Source of the DNA: Gemmata sp051859125
GTDB taxonomy: Bacteria; Planctomycetota; Planctomycetia; Gemmatales; Gemmataceae
NCBI RefSeq assembly: GCF_051859125.1
Contig: NZ_JBHYGG010000212.1
Location: 1 to 64,000 of the forward strand
DNA: 64,000 bases
Reading direction: 5' to 3'
Shown here: one piece after another, positions 52,530 through 61,030 of the stretch
Layout: each line of letters begins with the position of its first letter
Position numbering within the stretch: the first letter of the stretch is position 1
The notes under the pieces: model-generated
What the model saw: the letters and a program-made list of their open reading frames with translations, nothing else
What the model was told of the DNA's origin: nothing
Database searches by the model: none
Translations under genes and position numbers: made by a program

Positions 52530-53561
52530 TCAGTTCAGCTCCGCCGACTCGCCGCCGGCCCGGGTGGTGATGGCCCCGAGCGTCCACAGCCGGGTGCTCT
52601 CGCTCAGGAAGCGGATCGAGCCGTCGGCGAACGCGAAGTTCGCCCCGCCCGTGTGGAAGCTGTAGTACAGCCCGCCCGACTCGTTCGAGCCGTTGATCTT
52701 GTACGGCCCGGGGAAGGCGACGTTCGCGGATGTGGCGGCGTTCCCGGTGTTGCACCAGAGGGTCGGCTTGCCGAGGGCGAACGGGCCGTCGTTGGACCCC
52801 CACGCCCCGCCCTGGGCGCGAGCGCAGTTCGGGTCGGACTTGTTGGCGAGCGCCGCCGTTCTGAGGCGGCCCCGCCAGATGTCCTCGCGCCCGGCGCACT
52901 CGCCGTACACGATGGTGTTCGACGTGCCGTCCGTCACCATCAGAATGGTGGTGCGGGTGTCGAGGCTGATCCGGCTCGCGAGCGGCGCGCCGGGGTTGGA
53001 GAGGAGCGCCTGCTGGAGGACGCCGGGCTTCACCCCGAGCGCCGGGTCCGACCCGAGCAACCCGTCGAACGTCGCCCCGAGCCCTTCCGGCGGGAAGTAG
53101 TCGGTCGTCGCGCCCTTCTTCCGGGGTGCGGCGTCGTTCTTGTCCTGGAACCGGTTCTGGATCGGGCTCGACGGGCACTGGAGCATCTTGATGTGGGTCA
53201 TCACGACCCCGGTCTCGGCGACGGGGTCGCCGAGTTCCCACCAGTTCGCCGCACGGTCGTAGTTGTTGTTGATGGCCCCCTGTTCCATGTACGGGAAGAT
53301 CTCGAGCGCCCACCCCTTCGCGCCTTCCTGAAGGGTCTGGTTCGCCTCGATGCGCTTGGAGTTGGGGAACTTCCCGTTCGCGCTCTCGTAGTTGTGGGTG
53401 GCCAGACAGATCTGCTTGAGGTGGTTCGCGCACTGGGCGCGTGCGGCCGCCTCGCGGACCTTCTGCACCGCCGGGAGGAGCAGGCCGATCAGGATCGCGA
53501 TGATGGCGATCACCACGAGGAGTTCGATCAGCGTGAACGCGGAGCGTGTCGGGCGGGGCAT
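52530..53561 (-). CDS. DUF1559 protein with type IV pilin-like N-terminus
   Basis: 343 aa. MPRPTRSAFTLIELLVVIAI is a prepilin leader with the cleavage Ala/Phe, followed by VQKVREAAARAQCANHLKQI. The C-terminal SFHTGGANFAFADGSIRFLS is the DUF1559 (SBP_bac_10) signature that ends most members. Processed by a prepilin peptidase and exported by a type II/IV-pilin-like system; expected on the cell surface or in the envelope. Planctomycetes carry dozens of these. AGGAGG lies 10 bases upstream of the ATG. The frame stays open upstream into the membrane protein gene because of a frameshift there. Confidence 0.92.
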   Translation of the reverse strand: MPRPTRSAFTLIELLVVIAIIAILIGLLLPAVQKVREAAARAQCANHLKQICLATHNYESANGKFPNSKRIEANQTLQEGAKGWALEIFPYMEQGAINNNYDRAANWWELGDPVAETGVVMTHIKMLQCPSSPIQNRFQDKNDAAPRKKGATTDYFPPEGLGATFDGLLGSDPALGVKPGVLQQALLSNPGAPLASRISLDTRTTILMVTDGTSNTIVYGECAGREDIWRGRLRTAALANKSDPNCARAQGGAWGSNDGPFALGKPTLWCNTGNAATSANVAFPGPYKINGSNESGGLYYSFHTGGANFAFADGSIRFLSESTRLWTLGAITTRAGGESAELN

Positions 53562-53706
53562 GACGGGTGAACCTCCTGCGGGTGGCTTGCGTAGCCACGG
53601 CATCGCAACTCCCGTGCCCTTCGCACGTTCGCCAGGAAACGTAGGGCGTGCGACGGGGTGCGAGCCCCGAGCGGCCGGCGGGTGGGCACGCCGCGCCCAT
53701 CCGTGG

Positions 53707-54278
53707 TCACCGCGTGCTCCCCGGCGACCGCGGCGAGCGCCGCCAGACGAGAGCGGCGACGAGGCCCAGGCCCAAGGCGTACGCGACCCGCCGGGCGGGC
53801 CGAACACCACGGTCGCGTTCACCACCACGAACGCGAGGAACCCGTGAACCAGCACACCGACCCACCGCGGGCGGCGCGCGTGGCCCGCGGGGGCGGCCCA
53901 CCACCAGACCACGTCGGCCGCCCACACGAGCGCGAACAGGTAGTTCACGGCAATCCCCGCTCCGCTGCCCCCGACCTCGCGGACGTGCTCGACGGCGGCG
54001 GCGTGCGACCACCCGTGGGCGAGCCAGAGCGCCAGCGCGAGGTGAACGGCGAGCGCCCCGAGGCCGAGCGTCCACAGCCCGCGGGCGGGGCGGGCGGCGC
54101 GGCACGCCACGGCGGCCCATGCGAGGAGCATCCACCCCACAGTGACCGCGGCACTGCACGTCACGGCCGGGTGCCGCAGGTCGCGGGCCGGGTCGGCGAG
54201 CGCGAGCGCGAGGCACGCGGTTGTTGCCGCGGCCCACGCGGCCAGCGCCGCGAGCGGAATCGGACCCCGGTGTCGCAT
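53707..54278 (-). CDS. hypothetical membrane protein, probable frameshift
   Basis: From the ATG at 54278 (GAGGAG directly upstream): helices IPLAALAAWAAATTACLALA, CSAAVTVGWMLLAWAAVACR, LWTLGLGALAVHLALALWLA, VNYLFALVWAADVVWWWAAP and RWVGVLVHGFLAFVVVNATV. Near 53800 a one-base loss in a C/G run shifts the frame; the natural end in the other frame is VAYALGLGLVAALVWRRSPR-SPGSTR at 53707. Without correction the frame runs on into the DUF1559 gene, giving a false 586-residue fusion. Five to six membrane spans, no family recognised. Confidence 0.6.
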
Positions 54279-54411
54279 AACTCCTCGCACCCCGGCACGG
54301 TTCCCGGTAGTCTAGTGCGGACCGAGCCGTGCTCTTCTCCCGACCGTTCCACCTCTCCCCGCACGGAGCCGCCGTCCCATCATGCCCACCGACCCCCGCG
54401 AGGCCGCGCAC

Positions 54412-55857
54412 ATGCCCCGGCAGACCAAGATCGTAGCCACCCTCGGGCCGGCGACGGCCACCCCCGAGCGACTCGACGCCGTCCTGCGGGCCGGGGTGGA
54501 CGTCGCCCGCGTCAACTTCTCGCACGGCACCGCCGAGGAGCACGTCGCCAGCGTGGCCCGGTTCCGCGAGGCGTCGGCCCGGGTCGGGAAGTTCGCCGGC
54601 GTCATGGCCGACCTCCCCGGCCCGAAGCTCCGGGTGCGGCTCCACGCGCCCCGCGAACTGAGGCCCGGCGACACGGTCTGCTTCTCCCTGTCGAACGACC
54701 CGCACCACGCCGACGACCTGGTCCTGACCGAACCGGAGGTGCTGTGCGACGTGCGGGTCGGGCAGCGGATGCTCCTCGACGACGGCCGGCTCCAGCTCGA
54801 AGCCGCCGCGGCCACGGCGACGCAACTGCGGGCCACGGTGGTGGTCGGCGGGTTCCTGAAGCCGAACAAGGGGCTGAACCTGCCGGACACGCCGCTGACC
54901 ATCGCCACGCTCACGCCCCGCGACCTGGAGGCGATCACCGTCGCGGCCCGGGCCGGGGTCGACTGGGTCGCGCTGTCGTTCGTCCGCGGGCCGGAGGCGG
55001 CCGCCGACGTGCGGGCCGCGTGCGCCGCCGCCGGGCTGAGCGTGCCGGTGCTGGCGAAGATCGAGCGGCCCGAGGCCGTGGCCCGGGCGCGGGAGATCGT
55101 CGCGGCGTTCGACGCGATCATGGTGGCCCGGGGCGACCTCGGGGTCGAGATGCCGCTGGAGCGGGTGCCGACGGTCCAGAAGGCGCTGATCGCCGAGGCC
55201 CGCGCCGCCGGCAAGCCGGTCGTCACCGCGACCGACATGCTCGACTCGATGCGGACCAACCCGCGGCCGACCCGGGCCGAGGCCAGCGACGTCGCCAACG
55301 CGATCTTCGACGGGACCGATGCGGTCATGCTCTCGGGCGAGACGGCCGTGGGCGAGTACCCGGTGGAGGCGGTCGCGTGCATGGCCCGGATCGCGGTCGA
55401 GGCCGAGGCCCACGCGCACGCGACCGGCGTCGGGCACGGGGCCGGGTACTTCCGCCCGGGGGCCGGGATCGACGACCCGCTGACCCTGTGCGTGTGCCAG
55501 TTGGCCCGCGAGATCGGGGCGCGGGCGATCATCAGCCCGACCCTGTCGGGGCGGACGGCCCGGCTGATCGTGCGGCACCGGCCGAACGCCCGGGTGGTGG
55601 CGGTCGCGCCGACCGACGCGGCCCTGCGGGCGCTGGCGCTCGTGTGGGGGATCGTGGGGGTGCGGATGTCGCCGACGGCGTTCGGCGGGGACCGCCTGGC
55701 GGCCGCGGTCCGCGACTCGTTCCGGGCCGGCGTGGTCACCCCCGGCGACCTGGTGGTCCTCGTCGCCGGGTACCCGGTCGAGGGCGGGCCGCACTACCCG
55801 ACCGTGCGGGTCGTGCGGGTCGGGCCGCACGGCGAGGCTCTGGAACCGGGACGGTGA
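54412..55857 (+). CDS. pyk: pyruvate kinase
   Basis: 481 aa. Converts PEP and ADP to pyruvate and ATP. The start MPRQTKIVATLGPATATPER is preceded by GAGG; an in-frame ATG ten codons upstream has none. Active-site and metal residues are in RVNFSHGTAEEH, MADLPGPKLRVR, the VPVLAKIERPEAV segment and MVARGDLGVEMPLERVPTVQ (Glu and Asp of the metal site), then ATDMLDSMRTNPRPTRAEAS, DVANAIFDGTDAVMLSGETA. The C-terminal regulatory domain is present. Single gene, monocistronic from the strand pattern. Confidence 0.97.
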   Translation: MPRQTKIVATLGPATATPERLDAVLRAGVDVARVNFSHGTAEEHVASVARFREASARVGKFAGVMADLPGPKLRVRLHAPRELRPGDTVCFSLSNDPHHADDLVLTEPEVLCDVRVGQRMLLDDGRLQLEAAAATATQLRATVVVGGFLKPNKGLNLPDTPLTIATLTPRDLEAITVAARAGVDWVALSFVRGPEAAADVRAACAAAGLSVPVLAKIERPEAVARAREIVAAFDAIMVARGDLGVEMPLERVPTVQKALIAEARAAGKPVVTATDMLDSMRTNPRPTRAEASDVANAIFDGTDAVMLSGETAVGEYPVEAVACMARIAVEAEAHAHATGVGHGAGYFRPGAGIDDPLTLCVCQLAREIGARAIISPTLSGRTARLIVRHRPNARVVAVAPTDAALRALALVWGIVGVRMSPTAFGGDRLAAAVRDSFRAGVVTPGDLVVLVAGYPVEGGPHYPTVRVVRVGPHGEALEPGR

Positions 55858-56302
55858 GCCGCTGCGGGCGGCCGGGGGCACGCTCGGTGCATCGCTCTCC
55901 GCCCGTCGCACCCGCTCCGCGGGGTGACGCCGCTGCGGCCGCTCCCCGGCCCCACCGACGCGCAAGGGACGGGACCTCCTCGCGCCCCTTGTGTGCAGAG
56001 GCGGGGCCGCGGAGCGGCCGAAGGCGCATCGCACCGCCGAGCGGTGCGTCGAGTGGGTGAGGAGGCGAGGGGCCGGTCAGAGCCCCCCGCCGGAAAACTC
56101 CCCGGGACCGTGCCGGCCCCTGCGACGTGCCGTGGGAAGAGAGTCGCGTTGCGCCCGTCGCACCCGTCCTCGGTGTGGTGACACCGGGGTGTCATTCGCC
56201 CGCCGATTCCCGGAACGCATTTCGTCCTCAAGTCGCCGCCCGCCCGCCGACCATTTCTCTGTCCACACCTTCTGTCGCTCTACTCCGTCGCAAGGACGCC
56301 CC
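55858..56302. other. intergenic region without a supported gene
   Basis: Reads only as GC-rich non-coding DNA. A short inverted pair CGGCCGCTCC / GGAGCGGCCG (near 55940 and 56010) is the only structure seen. Confidence 0.5.
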
Positions 56303-59300
56303 ATGAAGGACCGCACGCGGACCTGTCTGCGCATTGAGTGTCTCGAAGCCCGCGAAGTGCCCTCCACGTCACCCGTTACCGAAACGTTCGACACGACCGC
56401 CGCCCCCGCCCTCCCGTCCGGGTGGACCCGCTGGACCAACAACGGCACCGATTCGGTGGTCACCGCCGCCGGCGACGGGGTCGGGGGCTCGACCGCCCTC
56501 GTCCTGCGGGGGGCCAGCGCCGCCGCGTCCCGCGCCTGGTCCGGCGACGCGGTCGGCCGGGACGACGCGGCCGCCGTCACCGTCTGGGCCGACTCCCTCG
56601 TCCAGTCGTTCGTCTTCACCCGCGGGTCGAACCTCGGGACCGCGACCCCCAGTTACCTCGCCGCGGTGGTCACCCGCGGGCTGAACGTCCAGCTCTGGGA
56701 GGTGACCAACGGCTCCGTCCGCGTCCTCGGATCGGTCACCAGCCCGGGGTCCGACTACCTCTCGAACCGGTGGGTCCGGGTGTCACTGGTGCCGGTCGGG
56801 AACAACGTGACCGTGCAGGTCACGCGGTCCGACACGGGGCAGTACCTGGGTGCCAACGGGCGGTGGCAGGCGGCCCCGGCCGGCGCCATCGCCGCGGCGA
56901 CGACCCTCGCCCCGGAGACCGGGCACGCCGGCGTCGGCCGGGCCGCCTCGTACTCCGGCCCGGCGCGGCTCGACTCGTTCACCGTAACCCCCGGGACCCC
57001 GGCCCCGCCCCCCCCCCAGGTACCACTCGGCGTGAAGGAGTCGTTCGACGCCGCGGCCGGCGGCGCGCTCCCCACCGGGTGGCAGGGGTGGACCGGCGGG
57101 AACCCCGGCGCGTTCGGCACGACCATGGCCGTCGCCCTGAGCGGCGCGACCGGCCTCGTCTCGACCGGCGGCTCCTCGACCGCGTCGCGGGTCTGGGCCG
57201 CGACGCCGATGCCCGCTGACGCCGACGCCTCGATCGCCGTGTACGCCAGCGGCATCGTCCCGGCCGGCGTGTTCGTCCGCGGGTCGAACGTGGACACGGC
57301 GACGCCGACGTTCTACCTCGCCCGGGTCACCCGCGGCGTGGAGGTCACCGTCGTCCGCGTCGTCAACGGGGTCGAGACCCCGCTGGCGGCCCTCAAGTCG
57401 TCGGCCTACCTGAGTGCGGCGTGGGTCCGGGTCCGGTTGGTCGCCGAAGGGGACCGCCTGCGGGCGACCGTGGTCCGGGCCGACACGGGCCAGTGGCTCA
57501 CCCCGGCGGGGGCGTGGTCCGACGCGCCCGACGTCGCGCTGGAGGTCCGGGACGCGGCCATCACCGGCGGCGGGTACGCGGGGGTCGCGCGGGCACCGAA
57601 GTACTCCGGCGAGGTGGCGTTCGACGACTTCGAGGCGAAGCCGGCCAGCGCCGCGGCCGGCCCGCAGGTGACCGTCGCGCCGACCGCGGGCGGGCCGCAA
57701 CTGACCGGCGAGGTCGCGTTCCGGGCCACGGTCACCGGCTCCCCGATCCGCGTCGAGTTCTGGCTCAACGGCGTCCTCCGGGCCGTCTCGGCCGCCGGCA
57801 CCGCGACGTGGACGGTCGACACCGCCACGCTCTCCAACGGCAGCTACACCCTCACGGTCCGGGCGTTCGACGCCGCCGGGAACCTGGGCGTCGGCACCTA
57901 CGCCTTCACCACCTCGAACGCCAACGCGACCCCGCTCCCGGTCCCCACGATCCCGCAGCACTACTCGTGGGTCCGCGTGGCGCAGCTCGCGTACAGCGGC
58001 AACCCGATGGGAGCGTTCGAGCAGGGGCTGCTCCGGAACTCCGTGGACCTGGTGGTCCCCAACCCGCGGTACTTCTCGACGATCGACGCGACCTCGCCGA
58101 ACACTCCGCAACTGATGTACAGCAACGTGTCGAACCTGTACGGCAGCCTGCTGACGGACTGGCTCGCGTACGCCGACGCGCACGGGGTGTCGCGGGAACA
58201 GGCGTTCTACCACGTCACGAGGGCCACGCCGTTCACCGGCAACAGCCCGTCGTCGCAGCCGGTCACCTGGTTCTGGGGCGTGTACCAGACGCCCGCGGGC
58301 GGCGCGACCGCGACCAACCACACGAACCCGGCCCGCGGGGGCACCGGCACGGCGGCCGCGTTCGGTGCGGCCGGTGCCACGACCGCCATCGGGTACCCCG
58401 AGAAGTTCCGCGAGATGAACTTCGCCTTCACGAGGGCGGCCGCCGCGGGGTGGTCGGGGGTGCTGGAGTACCCCACCGCGGTCGACGCGAGCGGGAAGCC
58501 GACGGCGTGGAAGGCGCTGACGCTGCTGAGCGACGGCACGGGCGGCATGAAGCAGGCCGGGGCGGTCACGTTCGAGCCGCCGGCCGACTGGGTCGCGGCC
58601 TCGGTCGGCGGCAGCGCGGCGCTCTACTACGTCCGCGTGCGGGCGACGGCCGGGACGGCCGCCCAGGCCCCGGTGCTCAAGACGGTCCTCGGCCGCGACT
58701 ACGTGGGGGCCAACGGGACCGAGGCCGGCACCATCCCCGCGTACGACCGGGCCGCCGACGCGAACGGCGACGGGTACCTGAGCAACGCCGAGTACGCCAA
58801 CCGCAAGCCCGGCATGGACGCCCGGTTCGAGTACGAGTCGCGGCTGTTCTACCCGTACTACGGGCAGATGCGGTTCGCCACGAACCCGTCGGCCGCGGCC
58901 ACCCGCAGTTGGGCCGCCGACTACCACGTCCGCACCCTCGCCGCCAACCCGCTGGCCGACGGCATCTTCATGGACAACGCGACCGGGAAGGTGGCGTTCC
59001 CCGGCGTGTCGGTCCTGGAGTCGACCGCCACCTACGGGCTCGACTCGGGGGCGCTGATGCGGGCCGTGAGCCGGGCGGTCGCCCCGCGGTGGGTGATGGC
59101 CAACACGGCCGGCGGCGGGGCCGTGGACGGGAACTACACCGCGGGCGGCTCGGTCGGGGCCTACGAGGAGTTCGCGATCCGGCCCATGCAGGCGAACTGG
59201 GCCGAGGTCTCCGACCTCGCGACCCTGGTCGCCGGCCGGCTCGCGTCCGGCGCGACGTACCTGGTGATCGACACCCACCCGGGCGGCGGGAGCCCGACCG

Positions 59301-59725
59301 ACCCGCGGACCCAACTCGGGGCGCTCGCGTACTACTACCTGCTCGCCGACCCGCAGCGGACGTTCATCAACTTCAACGGCGGGCACAACCCGGCCTCGAC
59401 GTGGACCGAGCACTGGACCGACGCGGTGAAGGTGGACGTGGGCGCGCCGGCCGGCGCGATGAAGGTGCTCGCCACGGGAGCCGACCCGGCGAACGCGGCC
59501 CTCTCGTACCGGGTGCTGGCCCGGGAGTACACGAACGCCCTGGTGCTGTACAAGCCGCTGTCGTACGCCACCGGGAAGCCGGAGGGGACGACGGCCGCGA
59601 ACACGGCGACCACGCACCAACTCGGGGGCAGCTACCGTGCGGTGAACGCCGACGGCACGCTCGGGGCGGTGGTGACCAGCATCACGCTGATGAACGGCCA
59701 GGGGGCCGTTCTGGTGAAGGCGTAA
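56303..59725 (+). CDS. large secreted protein, putative glycosidase (GHL15-like)
   Basis: 1140 aa. MKDRTRTCLRIECLEAREVP is the planctomycete export start (LEAREVP). Two tandem beta-sandwich modules (TFDTTAAPALPSGWTRWTNN and ESFDAAAGGALPTGWQGWTG, about 200 residues each) are probably carbohydrate-binding or LamG-like. A Big-type linker (PIRVEFWLNGVLRAVSAAGT) leads to a large domain with YSWVRVAQLAYSGNPMGAFE, LLTDWLAYADAHGVSREQAF, RTLAANPLADGIFMDNATGK and VMANTAGGGAVDGNYTAGGS, the pattern of the putative glycoside hydrolase family GHL15 barrel, where Asp/Glu near the strand ends act. The exact class is inferred. AAGGA precedes the ATG. Confidence 0.8.
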   Translation: MKDRTRTCLRIECLEAREVPSTSPVTETFDTTAAPALPSGWTRWTNNGTDSVVTAAGDGVGGSTALVLRGASAAASRAWSGDAVGRDDAAAVTVWADSLVQSFVFTRGSNLGTATPSYLAAVVTRGLNVQLWEVTNGSVRVLGSVTSPGSDYLSNRWVRVSLVPVGNNVTVQVTRSDTGQYLGANGRWQAAPAGAIAAATTLAPETGHAGVGRAASYSGPARLDSFTVTPGTPAPPPPQVPLGVKESFDAAAGGALPTGWQGWTGGNPGAFGTTMAVALSGATGLVSTGGSSTASRVWAATPMPADADASIAVYASGIVPAGVFVRGSNVDTATPTFYLARVTRGVEVTVVRVVNGVETPLAALKSSAYLSAAWVRVRLVAEGDRLRATVVRADTGQWLTPAGAWSDAPDVALEVRDAAITGGGYAGVARAPKYSGEVAFDDFEAKPASAAAGPQVTVAPTAGGPQLTGEVAFRATVTGSPIRVEFWLNGVLRAVSAAGTATWTVDTATLSNGSYTLTVRAFDAAGNLGVGTYAFTTSNANATPLPVPTIPQHYSWVRVAQLAYSGNPMGAFEQGLLRNSVDLVVPNPRYFSTIDATSPNTPQLMYSNVSNLYGSLLTDWLAYADAHGVSREQAFYHVTRATPFTGNSPSSQPVTWFWGVYQTPAGGATATNHTNPARGGTGTAAAFGAAGATTAIGYPEKFREMNFAFTRAAAAGWSGVLEYPTAVDASGKPTAWKALTLLSDGTGGMKQAGAVTFEPPADWVAASVGGSAALYYVRVRATAGTAAQAPVLKTVLGRDYVGANGTEAGTIPAYDRAADANGDGYLSNAEYANRKPGMDARFEYESRLFYPYYGQMRFATNPSAAATRSWAADYHVRTLAANPLADGIFMDNATGKVAFPGVSVLESTATYGLDSGALMRAVSRAVAPRWVMANTAGGGAVDGNYTAGGSVGAYEEFAIRPMQANWAEVSDLATLVAGRLASGATYLVIDTHPGGGSPTDPRTQLGALAYYYLLADPQRTFINFNGGHNPASTWTEHWTDAVKVDVGAPAGAMKVLATGADPANAALSYRVLAREYTNALVLYKPLSYATGKPEGTTAANTATTHQLGGSYRAVNADGTLGAVVTSITLMNGQGAVLVKA

Positions 59726-59741
59726 GACCGGACCCGGCGAG

Positions 59742-59807
59742 CGGGGGCGTCAGCCCCCGAGTTCTTCTCTTGGTGCGGTGGTGGGGGCCGGCCCCCCACC
59801 ACCGCAC
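59742..59807. terminator. double hairpin terminator between convergent genes
   Basis: CGGGGGC-GTCA-GCCCCCG (59742-59759) is followed by a 15-bp stem GTGCGGTGGTGGGGG (59773-59787, complement 59793-59807). One hairpin serves each strand. Confidence 0.75.
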
Positions 59808-59810
59808 GGG

Positions 59811-60353
59811 TCACCGGATCAGTTCCCCGCCGGGCGGCGGGTCGGCGTTCAGCTCCCACTCCTCGCGGACCTTTCGCAGCCCCACGGCGCACAACTCGAA
59901 CTGGTCGCTCAGCCGGCGGAACAGGCTCGCCTCGGCGTCGTGCCGCTCGGCCTGTTCCATCTTGCTGGTGATGAGGTAGCCGCGCTTCCCCTGGACGGTG
60001 TAGTTCACCATCGCGTCCTTGCAGGCCCGCGACCGCTGCCGGTCGACGACCTCGGGGTACAGGCCGGTCCAGAACAGGGCGAAGTCGCCGATGTGCCGGT
60101 AGTACTCCAGGCGGGTCTTGCCGCCGGGCGGGAGTTGCTCGGCCTCCAGGACCATTTCGGTCAGTTCCGTGATGGGCCGGCCGGCCCCGTTGCGGAGTCG
60201 GTAGACCGCGTCGAAGTGCAGAAAGCGGGTGAGCAGGCCGGAGAGGTAGTCGGTCAGGGGCGGGTCGGCCACGCCGAGGTGGGAGAAGAACGCGTGTTCC
60301 GCCAACCCCGAGAACATCCGCCCCAGCGGATGCCCGTCGGGCAGGTCTCGCAT
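59811..60353 (-). CDS. hypothetical protein (180 aa)
   Basis: The ATG at 60353 has GGAGGA nine bases upstream. The protein is soluble and helical: MRDLPDGHPLGRMFSGLAEH, then DYLSGLLTRFLHFDAVYRLR, EYYRHIGDFALFWTGLYPEV, and AMVNYTVQGKRGYLITSKME with a conserved-looking Tyr/Lys segment. No metal or nucleotide motif. No family known to me. It lies alone between two convergent/divergent units. Confidence 0.65.
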   Translation of the reverse strand: MRDLPDGHPLGRMFSGLAEHAFFSHLGVADPPLTDYLSGLLTRFLHFDAVYRLRNGAGRPITELTEMVLEAEQLPPGGKTRLEYYRHIGDFALFWTGLYPEVVDRQRSRACKDAMVNYTVQGKRGYLITSKMEQAERHDAEASLFRRLSDQFELCAVGLRKVREEWELNADPPPGGELIR

Positions 60354-60671
60354 GATCGTGATCCTCCATCCACGTTGCACCGGTGGGACGCCCCACCACA
60401 CTCAGTATGCCGCAGGTCGGGTACGGATTCAAACCCAGATCGTCAAGGCGCTCACTTTGCGATTTTCACGGGCGGGAGACGCGGCCCCGCGACGGAACGG
60501 GCTCCCGCCCGTGTTCACGTTGCAGGAGTTGTGCCGGTCGTAGCCGCGGCGCAAGGGGCATCGCGCCGGGCGCGGGCCGCGGCAAAGATTCCGCCGCCGG
60601 GTCCGGGCGGGGGTCGGAAAATGGAGTAAGTAATCGACATGCGGCGGTGCGCCGGCCCGCGGGAGTCCGGG

Positions 60672-60699
60672 TTGACGGTTCCCGGGAGCCGGCTATAAT
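60672..60699 (+). promoter_or_regulatory. near-consensus sigma-70 promoter for dnaG-rpoD
   Basis: TTGACG (60672-60677), 16-bp spacer, TATAAT (60694-60699). The best promoter match noticed in the window. Confidence 0.85.
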
Positions 60700-60705
60700 T
60701 CGCAA

Positions 60706-60725
60706 TGCATCAACGGATTGATGCA
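60706..60725. promoter_or_regulatory. palindromic operator at the transcription start
   Basis: TGCATCAA-CGGA-TTGATGCA is a perfect 8-bp inverted repeat beginning seven bases after the -10 box, so it covers the transcription start of the dnaG-rpoD promoter. A repressor or the RNA hairpin at the 5' end could act here. Confidence 0.6.
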
Positions 60726-61030
60726 CCGACCTTTAGGCTCTGGAGAGAGCCGCGGCACGCTCGAGGTCCCCCCACCCCACACATGGCGATCACCCGGCCG
60801 CCGACCCGCCCCTCGCGGCGGCGTCGGCCCTCGTAGCGCCGGTCCGCCACGCTCCACCAAGCACGGGGCTCCGGGAACCCGACCACCGACCGCTAAGGCC
60901 GACCGACCGCGGAACCTCGAACCCCGGGAAATCCACCCGCCAGGCCACGGCAGCAAACACCCCGACCCGGTCGTTTCCTGTTTGCCGTCCGTGCCGCGCG
61001 GTCCGTGATTTCATCCGACGCAGGTGCCCC

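Larger units (their letters stand above)
60354..61030. other. long regulatory region upstream of dnaG
   Basis: No gene. Contains the promoter at 60672-60699 and the palindrome at 60706-60725; the dnaG transcript would have a leader of about 325 nt. Confidence 0.65.

Noticed and set aside
56783..59620. 945-codon open frame on the minus strand
   Set aside because: Antisense of the secreted putative glycosidase; composition dominated by Arg, Gly and Val with no recognisable domain.
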